Source of the DNA: Microthrixaceae bacterium
GTDB taxonomy: Bacteria > Actinomycetota > Acidimicrobiia > Acidimicrobiales > Acidimicrobilacustridaceae
Direction: 5' to 3'
DNA: 10,122 nt
Assembly (NCBI GenBank): GCA_023264915.1
Contig: JAHFUU010000044.1
Location: 1-10,122, forward strand
Shown here one piece after another: positions 1 to 5,412 of this stretch (the stretch's first letter is position 1; each line of letters opens with the position of its first letter). The translations under genes were made by a program, and so were the position numbers. The notes beneath the pieces were generated by a model, which was given only the letters and a program-made list of their open reading frames with translations, ran no database searches and was not told the origin of the DNA.

Positions 1-1434
1 ACCCCGGCACCGGCTGCCACCCGGGCACCGGCTCCGGCCCAGACAAGCGCGCGGGCAAGCACGAGGCCCCCTCCCGTGAGCGCCCCTCCCCTGGGCGCCG
101 CAGCCACGCCGCGAGCAGCATCGACAAGCGGGAGCTCCAGGGTGAATGCGAAGCCAGAGGCGAAGGCCACGCCAGCCCCCGCTGCACCAGCCAGGCCTTC
201 GGCAACAAGACCCGCGCCGGCCAAACCCACCCCGGCCAAACCGGTGCCGGCCAAGCCCGTGCCCGCGAAGCCCGTGGCAGCCAAGCCCGTGCCCGCGAAG
301 CCTGTGGCAGCCAAACCCGTGCCCGCGAAGCCCGCCGCAGCCAAACCCGTGCCCGCGAAGCCCGCCGCAGCCAAACCCGTGCCCGCGAAGCCCGTGGCAG
401 CAAAACCCGTTGCCGCCAAGCCCGTGGCAGCAAAACCCGTTGCCGCCAAGCCCGGATCCCCGAAAGCGGTCAAACCCGCAGCCGGCAAAGCTGCGACCAA
501 GAAGGCAGCAGCAAGGAAGCCTGCCAAGGCTGGACCAGAGAGGGCCGCTTCGGCCAGCACCACAAGGGACAGCGCCGTCAAGCCAACTGTCAGGAGCACT
601 GCCGATTCGGCCGAACCCGCCGCCGCTAGCGCGCCCGAGATCCGGAGACCGTCGTGGGGCCTGACTGCCGATCAACAGATAGCGATTCGAAATCAGTCCT
701 CCCGGGCTGACGCGAAGAACCTTGCGGCTGCACGCTTCGCCGCCGCGAGCCGCGCGCTGAAGTCACTCGATCTCGAAGTCGACAAGGCTCCTCCCGCCCC
801 CGCTGGCCTTGCAGCTGGGCCAGCGGCAACCGGCGCGAGCGATCTTGGTGCCACCGCCGAGGCGAAGGCCGGCCCGGCACCCGCCACAGGCGTTCCCTCG
901 GATGCTCTGTTGGAGGTCAAGCCCCCCATCCAGCGGTCCGACCCCGGCCACATCGGCGAGAGGCTGGTGATCTTCGGCGACCGGGTCGAGCTGCATGACA
1001 GGAACGACCGGGTCCGGCAGGTGATCTCAGGCGACGACATCGTCGATGTGGTAGTCCACAAGCGGTTCGCCGGCGCGACCGTGACGGTCGAGAGCCTCGA
1101 CGGGTCATCGATCGTCGCCAAAGGCCTCAGCCCGGACAAGGCCGAGAAGGTTCGGGACATCATCCAGCGGCGGACGCGGCAGACCGGCCCCGCCACCCGT
1201 GACAGGCAACGATCGCTCCAAGATGAGCCCTTGGAGGCCGTCGCCCCAGGGCTGCCCACGGCGATGCCGCCGCAACCGTCGATCGACGTCGAGGATCTCA
1301 TGTCCAAGCTGGTCGCGCTGAAAGCGGCAGGAATCCTCACCGATGTCGAGCTTGCCGAGAAGAGGGCGCTCGTCGCGAGGCTCGCCGCCGGTGAGTCACT
1401 CCCTCAGGCAACCGCGGCCACCACAGCCACCTGA
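1..1434 (+). CDS. Partial gene: H1-like Lys/Ala/Pro repeat protein with PH-like and SHOCT domains
   Basis: The frame is open from the first base of the window with the same Pro/Ala/Thr-rich composition, and the GTG at 76 has no ribosome binding site, so the true start probably lies to the left and the gene is 5'-partial. Layout: a Pro/Ala-rich stretch; eight 30-bp repeat units (211-450) coding for AKP pentads; a basic tail (about 451-540, PAAGKAATKKAAARKPAK) that resembles histone H1 or the C-terminal tail of actinobacterial HupB; an Ala-rich spacer with a possible helix (about 660-780); a compact alpha/beta domain (about 949-1182, IGERLVIFGDRVELHDR through VRDIIQRR) that I read as a bacterial PH-like fold; and a SHOCT motif at 1282-1398 (DLMSKLVALKAAGILTDVEL). 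SHOCT is a short C-terminal helical module thought to mediate oligomerisation. No signal peptide or membrane span is visible, so a cytoplasmic or nucleoid-associated location is likely if the missing part is similar. The tail could bind DNA or another polyanion, but this is inference. It converges with the HEPN gene, with 25 bp between the stops. Confidence 0.8.
   Translation, partial: TPAPAATRAPAPAQTSARASTRPPPVSAPPLGAAATPRAASTSGSSRVNAKPEAKATPAPAAPARPSATRPAPAKPTPAKPVPAKPVPAKPVAAKPVPAKPVAAKPVPAKPAAAKPVPAKPAAAKPVPAKPVAAKPVAAKPVAAKPVAAKPGSPKAVKPAAGKAATKKAAARKPAKAGPERAASASTTRDSAVKPTVRSTADSAEPAAASAPEIRRPSWGLTADQQIAIRNQSSRADAKNLAAARFAAASRALKSLDLEVDKAPPAPAGLAAGPAATGASDLGATAEAKAGPAPATGVPSDALLEVKPPIQRSDPGHIGERLVIFGDRVELHDRNDRVRQVISGDDIVDVVVHKRFAGATVTVESLDGSSIVAKGLSPDKAEKVRDIIQRRTRQTGPATRDRQRSLQDEPLEAVAPGLPTAMPPQPSIDVEDLMSKLVALKAAGILTDVELAEKRALVARLAAGESLPQATAATTAT
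211..450 (+). repeat. Eight tandem 30-bp coding repeats (AKP pentads)
   Basis: Eight 30-bp units lie in register from 211 to 450, each coding for two pentads of the form xPAKP or xAAKP. Units 331-360 and 361-390 are identical, as are 391-420 and 421-450; units before 301 are more diverged. The period is a multiple of three, so copy-number change keeps the frame. The near identity of adjacent units suggests recent expansion by slippage or recombination. Confidence 0.9.
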
Positions 1435-1459
1435 CCCGGCGAGTCGCCCAACTGCGAGC

Positions 1460-2428
1460 TCAGCGGAGGGCGTCGGCGCGACCCAAGTAGTAGGCAACCA
1501 CCACCAGCACGCCGAGAACCAGGATCAGGGCGGCAACGAGCCAGATCCAGCGGCGCCCGGCGTCGGTCTCGGCTGGGTCGATCAGTCGGATGGAGCGGCG
1601 GGCGTCGACCAGCTGGTCGCGCAACAACGCTGCATCCTTGTGCAACCCTACGAGGGCCATCTCGGCACTGGCCAGCTGCTCTCGGACCGAGCTCGTGTCT
1701 TGATCAGAAGATTCGCGGTTTGATCGCTCCTCCTCGAGCTGCTTCTGCAAACCCTGGTACTGGTCACGCAGGCCCGCAACTGCGGCATACTGCGTCTGGA
1801 GCTCGGCGAGCTGCCGCGAGAACGCCCGGCTACGACCCGTGGCTGACTGTGCGACGTTTCGAGCCTCGTCGAGTTGGACCTGAAGCTCGGTGTACTCCTC
1901 TTGCAGCTGACCCAGCTGCTGCATGAGCGTGTCGGCCTCGGTCATGCCACTTTCTTGGGCCAAGGCTCTCACTGCATCCCACCTGAGCTTCTCGGCCAGC
2001 TCGCTCATCTGGTCCGCCTGATCAGAGCTCGCCGCGCGAAGCAGGTCCTCGGCGGCCTGATGCACACGCAGCGCGTAGTCGAAGTCGAACGGGTGATCCT
2101 CGTCAGGGTGGGCCCAGTGGTTTCGGGCCGTTCGAAGGTCAGTGACGGTCTGGCGGGTGCTCTCGGGGAGCACAGAGGCGAAGGCCGGCCCCCACCAACG
2201 GTTGATGACCTCGAGCTGGAAGTGGGGATCAGAGAGCGATACGAGCACGTCGGGCCGCTTGCCGAGCTTGTTCGCGGCCAGAAGGATCCAGTCCTGATCG
2301 GGGTAGGTGCCGCTCATCCGCGCATCGACGAACGGTGCGAGGCCCTCTGCAAGGACCTCGAACGCGTAGGCCACCTTCCCCATGTAGCTGGGGCGGGACT
2401 CGGAATCTCCAGATGTTGCAGTCGCCAA
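1460..2428 (-). CDS. Swt1-type HEPN domain protein with coiled coil and C-terminal membrane anchor
   Basis: 322 aa. Residues about 15-130 form an alpha-helical domain that ends in LRTARNHWAHP; R102 to H107 fits the Rx4H signature of HEPN domains, and the arrangement matches the Swt1-like HEPN subfamily. HEPN domains with this motif are often metal-independent RNases and occur in toxins and defence proteins; other Swt1-type copies serve binding roles. Residues about 163-282 are Gln/Glu/Leu-rich and heptad-like, typical of a long coiled coil. Residues 293-315 (WIWLVAALILVLGVLVVVAYY) are one membrane span after GRR, leaving about seven residues, so the protein is probably tail-anchored with HEPN and coiled coil in the cytoplasm. 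I chose the TTG start at 2428 because GGAGGT sits just upstream; the first ATG (residue 16) has no such site. It is divergent from the 460-aa SHOCT protein. RNase activity, a partner and regulation are not shown by the sequence. Confidence 0.85.
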   Translation of the reverse strand: MATATSGDSESRPSYMGKVAYAFEVLAEGLAPFVDARMSGTYPDQDWILLAANKLGKRPDVLVSLSDPHFQLEVINRWWGPAFASVLPESTRQTVTDLRTARNHWAHPDEDHPFDFDYALRVHQAAEDLLRAASSDQADQMSELAEKLRWDAVRALAQESGMTEADTLMQQLGQLQEEYTELQVQLDEARNVAQSATGRSRAFSRQLAELQTQYAAVAGLRDQYQGLQKQLEEERSNRESSDQDTSSVREQLASAEMALVGLHKDAALLRDQLVDARRSIRLIDPAETDAGRRWIWLVAALILVLGVLVVVAYYLGRADALR

Positions 2429-2654
2429 CGCACCTCCGGTGTACCCCTACAGCATGCCCTGACGGGACAGCTGTTGGGAACTTCTGCTGGTCAGAACCCT
2501 CTGCTTCCGTCAGAACCATCGTGCAGCCTTAGGCGAGCACATTGGGATCATGTCCTGACGAGCCATGTGGCCGGCTGCGGCCTGGTCGGTGCGTCGAGCC
2601 CTTGTCAGCGCTCGTGGGTGCCGGTCGAGTCGGGTTTGTGGCCAGAATGGGCAG
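2429..2654. other. Divergent intergenic region with paired 9-bp direct repeats
   Basis: This 226-bp gap separates the two divergent starts at 2428 (-) and 2655 (+), so promoters for both genes should lie here. GTCAGAACC occurs at 2490-2498 and again at 2509-2517, each preceded by TCTGCT, a spacing of 19 bp or nearly two helical turns. On the + side CAGAAT (2643-2648) lies six bases before ATG 2655 and could be a -10 box for a nearly leaderless message, but no good -35 is placed for it. I see no clear -10/-35 pair for the minus gene and no open frame with a convincing start. Confidence 0.4.
2432..2437 (-). promoter_or_regulatory. Ribosome binding site GGAGGT that fixes a TTG start
   Basis: Reading the minus strand, GGAGGT ends three bases before TTG at 2428. 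It is the best Shine-Dalgarno match in the window. It supports TTG 2428 over the internal ATG 15 codons later, which has no comparable upstream site. Confidence 0.75.
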
Positions 2655-4037
2655 ATGTCATACCTGCTCGTGGGAAAGCGATCCAAGGCGATGGCCACGG
2701 TCGCCCAGAGCAAGGGGATCAGCTTCACCGCTGAAGACCGGTTCCGCCTCTCGTCGTTGCCGTTGTCCCTCTTCGCCCAGAGCGGTCTGTGCGCGGCCGA
2801 GAACGTCATGTCTGCGACGATCCACGGAGCCCAGACCAGAGGCTTTGACTTCCACTATCGCTTCGACAGGGGTGCGCACCGGTCCCAGATGCCCGCCGGG
2901 ATGCCCGTGTTCGGCTATGACGACGGTCAGCCATACGGTTGCGCGATCGTGCTCGTCGAGGCAAGCGTGCCATTGCTTCACATCTCGCCCCGCGGCAAGA
3001 GGGGTCACCTCCGGCGCGCTGACGAGCTGGACGTCGGCCAGAGCAAGGCCTTCTCGAAGATGTTCCAGGTCTGGTCCGCGTCACCGCACTTCGCCCGAGC
3101 GGTCCTCACGTCCAGCGTCGTGGAGTTCCTGACGAGCACGAGAGGTCGTTTCACGTTCGAGCTGCACTGCGAGTCGATCATGTGCTTCGGCAGGTCGGTG
3201 AAACCCGAGGAGGTGCCGCCGCTCATGGGCCTTGCCGTCGCCTTCAGCGAACAGGTTCAGCCGGCGGTCTGGAAGTCCTTCCGCGACGTGGACGAGACAG
3301 ACACCCGCGACGGGACCACGCGAGCCGGCGACACCACCGCGCATGGCGGGACCACGCGAGCCGGCGACACCACCGCGCATGGCGAAGCCGAGGCGATCGC
3401 CGGAGCAACCGGCGCACAGCCTGATCCCGGACCAGCCCCCCCCGATGCCCCTGCCCCACGACGCCGAGCTCAAGGTGCACCGCTTCCTCTCGACCAGTCC
3501 CGAGTCGAAGCTTACGCGCGGCCCGTCAGGCCAGCGCGCTCCGAGACGGAGATGTTCCCTCCGGGCTACGAGCCTGCTTCGTTCTACGACCAGCCGACCT
3601 CAGCCGCCTCGCATACCCACGTCTCCCGTGCAGCGGAGATCCCGACCAATCCAGCCTCGGCACCACCGCCACCGCCTCCTCCCCCGCCGCCTCCCCCGGC
3701 AGCACCCCACAAGAGCCCCGATCCCGACAGCGGTACGCCCGTGGCATCGGGACTGCCTCCTGATGCGGTCGCCGGCGCGGCTGCTCGCACGCCCGGCGGC
3801 GACCCTGCTAACGAACCCGTCAGTGAGCCCGCTCGCGAATCCGTCGGTGAGCCTCCGCGTCATCTGTCGGCGCACTCGCCGAACCATCCCCCACTGGCTC
3901 CTCAGAGTCCGAGGCCAAGGGTTGACACCGCCGAGATGCGTGCACTCGATGACCTGCACGACCAGGGAGTCTTGGGCGACGAGGACTACGAACGGATCCG
4001 TGCACTGTTGGAACGACGCGCAGACTCACACGGTTGA
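2655..4037 (+). CDS. Uncharacterised N-terminal domain, long Pro-rich linker and C-terminal SHOCT motif
   Basis: 460 aa from ATG 2655. The frame is open to 2565, but the upstream part is not protein-like and MSYLLVGKRSK looks like a natural N-terminus; there is no clear ribosome binding site. Residues about 10-210 form a mixed alpha/beta domain with AKAMATVAQSKGISF, an N-x-x-x-G-x-x-x-G-like core, GFDFHYRF, and a Trp-containing end (QPAVWKSF). The pattern recalls an unnamed actinobacterial domain, distantly like DUF3137 proteins, but I cannot name it safely. Residues 220-243 are two identical 12-residue units, 337-348 are twelve consecutive prolines, and the region around 380-400 is a run of SEPARESVGEP-like motifs. 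Residues 423-455 (VDTAEMRALDDLHDQGVLGD, then EDYERIRALLERR) are a SHOCT motif. No signal peptide or membrane span is visible, so it is probably cytoplasmic. The linker should be disordered, and the poly-Pro run would need EF-P for translation. It shares the SHOCT ending with the gene at 1-1434. Confidence 0.82.
   Translation: MSYLLVGKRSKAMATVAQSKGISFTAEDRFRLSSLPLSLFAQSGLCAAENVMSATIHGAQTRGFDFHYRFDRGAHRSQMPAGMPVFGYDDGQPYGCAIVLVEASVPLLHISPRGKRGHLRRADELDVGQSKAFSKMFQVWSASPHFARAVLTSSVVEFLTSTRGRFTFELHCESIMCFGRSVKPEEVPPLMGLAVAFSEQVQPAVWKSFRDVDETDTRDGTTRAGDTTAHGGTTRAGDTTAHGEAEAIAGATGAQPDPGPAPPDAPAPRRRAQGAPLPLDQSRVEAYARPVRPARSETEMFPPGYEPASFYDQPTSAASHTHVSRAAEIPTNPASAPPPPPPPPPPPPAAPHKSPDPDSGTPVASGLPPDAVAGAAARTPGGDPANEPVSEPARESVGEPPRHLSAHSPNHPPLAPQSPRPRVDTAEMRALDDLHDQGVLGDEDYERIRALLERRADSHG
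3312..3383 (+). repeat. Perfect 36-bp tandem duplication in the linker
   Basis: Bases 3312-3347 and 3348-3383 are identical. Each codes for a 12-residue unit beginning GTTRAGDTTAHG. There is no silent difference, so the duplication is recent or is kept uniform by recombination. The length is a multiple of three and the frame is intact. Confidence 0.92.
3663..3698 (+). repeat. Twelve-codon poly-proline run
   Basis: Twelve CCN codons in a row (mixed CCA, CCG, CCT and CCC) follow GCA at 3660 and end before GCA at 3699. Mixed codon use argues for selection on the protein rather than simple codon slippage. Such a run stalls ribosomes unless elongation factor P acts. Confidence 0.9.
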
Positions 4038-4102
4038 CGAGCCGCGGGCGGCGAGCGAGCCCGCTGCCGTGGGCGAACAGGGCCGGGTTGACAAGGGTCG
4101 CC

Positions 4103-4128
4103 CCGCGGTTCACACGCGCCAACCGCGG
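4103..4128. promoter_or_regulatory. Perfect 8-bp inverted repeat, possible operator over the hydrolase promoter
   Basis: CCGCGGTT (4103-4110) and AACCGCGG (4121-4128) are exact inverted copies separated by ten bases. The left arm overlaps the TTCACA -35 box and the right arm ends four bases before the TAGCCT -10 box, the usual place for a repressor dyad. Arm centres are 18 bp apart. There is no T-tract after it, so a terminator for the upstream gene is less likely, though the transcript could still form a hairpin. Confidence 0.5.
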
Positions 4129-4137
4129 AGCTAGCCT
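4109..4137 (+). promoter_or_regulatory. Probable sigma-70-type promoter of the lipoprotein hydrolase
   Basis: TTCACA (4109-4114), a 17-bp spacer and TAGCCT (4132-4137) give a well-spaced -35/-10 pair with 5/6 and 4/6 consensus matches. The predicted transcript start is near 4144, only about six bases before ATG 4150, so the message would be almost leaderless, in line with the absence of a Shine-Dalgarno site. Confidence 0.5.
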
Positions 4138-4149
4138 CACGCGGCGATC

Positions 4150-5283
4150 ATGGCAACCACTGAAGCACGTATCCATCGCCGGTGGCGCCCCAGCCGATCC
4201 CTGACCCTTGCTGTCGCGATCGTCGCGCTGGGCCTGCTCGCATCCTGCGGCACGCCAGAGGTGGCCGAGCCGACGCAGCCGGCCACGACCGGTGGCACGC
4301 CTCCGACGTTGCTGCCACACATGACCAAGCCGACCCTTGCCCCACTCCTCTCACCGAGCACGACCACGCCCCCACCCACCAGGTCTCACACGACCGGCAG
4401 CAACCGATCCGCGCCATCAGAGGGCACATACGCGGTTGGACTGACCACGATGGCCTTCACCGACTCGACTCGCCCGACCGCCGCGAGGGGTTCGAACCCG
4501 GGCCGGGAGACCAGGGCACTCGTCACGACGATCAGGTACCCGGCAGAGGGTTCCGCAGGTGCCGCAGAGGGCAAGCTCGATCCGGCGAGGTCCTCTGGCC
4601 CCTTCCCGATGGTGGTCTTCGTGCATGGATTCAACACCTCAGCGGCGCGCTATGACCAGCTGCTGCACCAGATGGCTGCAGCGGGCTACGTCGTGGTGGC
4701 CCCTGACTTCCCACTCACCAGCTCGGCACTCCCGGGCCCCGCCGTCGAGGCCGACGTCGCGAACCAGCCCGCGGACGTCAAGTTCGTCATCTCCAAGCTC
4801 CTCACCGAGAACGACCAGCCCGGTGAGATGCACGGCCTGATCACAAAGGACAAGATCGCGGTGGTCGGCCACTCCGACGGGGGCAACACGGCCGCAGCCA
4901 CCGCCTACAACGCCTGCTGCATCGACACCCGCGTGAAGGCCGCGGTGATGCTGGCAGCCGAGGAGAAGCTGTTCCCAGACACCTGGTTCCAGGCACCCAG
5001 CCCCGGGCAGAGCACCGTCCCGTTCCTCGGCATGCACTCGGACAAGGACGAGGTCACCCCCTACGACAACGGCAAGGAGCTCTACTCGGGCGCGAGGAAC
5101 CCCAAGTACTTCGTGACCATCGTCAACGGCAACCACGCAGACCCCTTCACCGGTGGCGCAGAAGCACCGGCCGCCGGGCGGATCATCGTGGGGTTCCTGG
5201 ACGGCTATCTCCGCTCGGACAGCTCGGTGCTGGCAAGGATGAAGAGCGATGCGAACCAGCCGCCGTTCAAGCTGGAGAGCTGA
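4150..5283 (+). CDS. Lipoprotein alpha/beta hydrolase, chlorophyllase/PETase/dienelactone-hydrolase type
   Basis: 377 aa. The N-terminus is a lipoprotein signal: RRWRPSR, a hydrophobic stretch (18-30) and the lipobox LASC with C33 as the lipidated residue. A Thr/Pro-rich tether follows to about residue 92. The catalytic domain covers about 93-355: a first strand region ending in TTIRYP, FVHGF (157-161, oxyanion region), VVVAPDFP (181-188), the nucleophile elbow GHSDGG with S242, D300 in the DEVTP motif (compare D-x-[IV]-x-P in PETase-like enzymes) and H329 in GNHADPF. The full Ser-Asp-His triad is therefore visible. Such enzymes cleave ester bonds in lipids, polyesters or other exported substrates outside the membrane; the natural substrate cannot be read here. 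Adjacent C256 and C257 could bear on a disulfide. It is transcribed from its own probable promoter at 4109-4137 and is followed on the same strand by two more envelope hydrolases. The hydrolase call is firm; the subfamily is less so. Confidence 0.9.
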   Translation: MATTEARIHRRWRPSRSLTLAVAIVALGLLASCGTPEVAEPTQPATTGGTPPTLLPHMTKPTLAPLLSPSTTTPPPTRSHTTGSNRSAPSEGTYAVGLTTMAFTDSTRPTAARGSNPGRETRALVTTIRYPAEGSAGAAEGKLDPARSSGPFPMVVFVHGFNTSAARYDQLLHQMAAAGYVVVAPDFPLTSSALPGPAVEADVANQPADVKFVISKLLTENDQPGEMHGLITKDKIAVVGHSDGGNTAAATAYNACCIDTRVKAAVMLAAEEKLFPDTWFQAPSPGQSTVPFLGMHSDKDEVTPYDNGKELYSGARNPKYFVTIVNGNHADPFTGGAEAPAAGRIIVGFLDGYLRSDSSVLARMKSDANQPPFKLES

Positions 5284-5329
5284 TAGCGCGAAGCCTCGGG
5301 GCCGATGTGATTCGTCGATGCTCGTCCCC

Positions 5330-5335
5330 TAGCAT
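5330..5335 (+). promoter_or_regulatory. Possible -10 box TAGCAT before the glycosidase gene
   Basis: TAGCAT lies in the gap between the hydrolase stop and ATG 5413 and resembles the TAGCCT box at 4132. No good -35 is seen 16-18 bases upstream. If real, the leader would be about 70 bases. It would rule out the TTG at 5335, which falls inside the box. Confidence 0.25.
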
Positions 5336-5412
5336 TGCCCGGCAGCGGGATCAGCCGAGCACCGCCCCCCCTGCTCGACCACAGCGTTCCTCTCCCTTCT
5401 TCGCGGTATGAC

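Noticed and set aside
211..450. Regular 30-bp repeats that could suggest a CRISPR array
   Set aside because: There are no unique spacers; the units are contiguous, in reading frame and code for AKP pentads.
1874..2734. 286-codon + frame opposite the HEPN gene
   Set aside because: It is antisense to a frame with a HEPN motif, coiled coil, membrane span and GGAGGT site, and its own product shows no domain.
4044..4064. GCGGGC/GCCCGC hairpin as terminator of the SHOCT gene
   Set aside because: The stem is only six bases with a nine-base loop and no T-tract; in this GC content such pairs arise by chance.
4088..4093. Perfect TTGACA as the -35 box of the hydrolase promoter
   Set aside because: No -10-like hexamer lies 16-18 bases downstream; TTCACA at 4109 has the correct spacing to TAGCCT.
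3232..4134. Long open frame in a second + frame over the SHOCT protein gene
   Set aside because: It is Arg/Pro-rich without recognisable domains, a typical shadow frame in GC-rich DNA, while the chosen frame carries a folded domain and a SHOCT motif.
4639..5136. Minus-strand frame opposite the lipoprotein hydrolase
   Set aside because: It lies wholly within the catalytic domain of a hydrolase with a complete triad and has no domain of its own.
5335..5412. TTG 5335 as start of the glycosidase gene
   Set aside because: It lacks a ribosome binding site, overlaps a possible -10 box and adds a Pro/Ser-rich stretch with no protein features; ATG 5413 is preferred.
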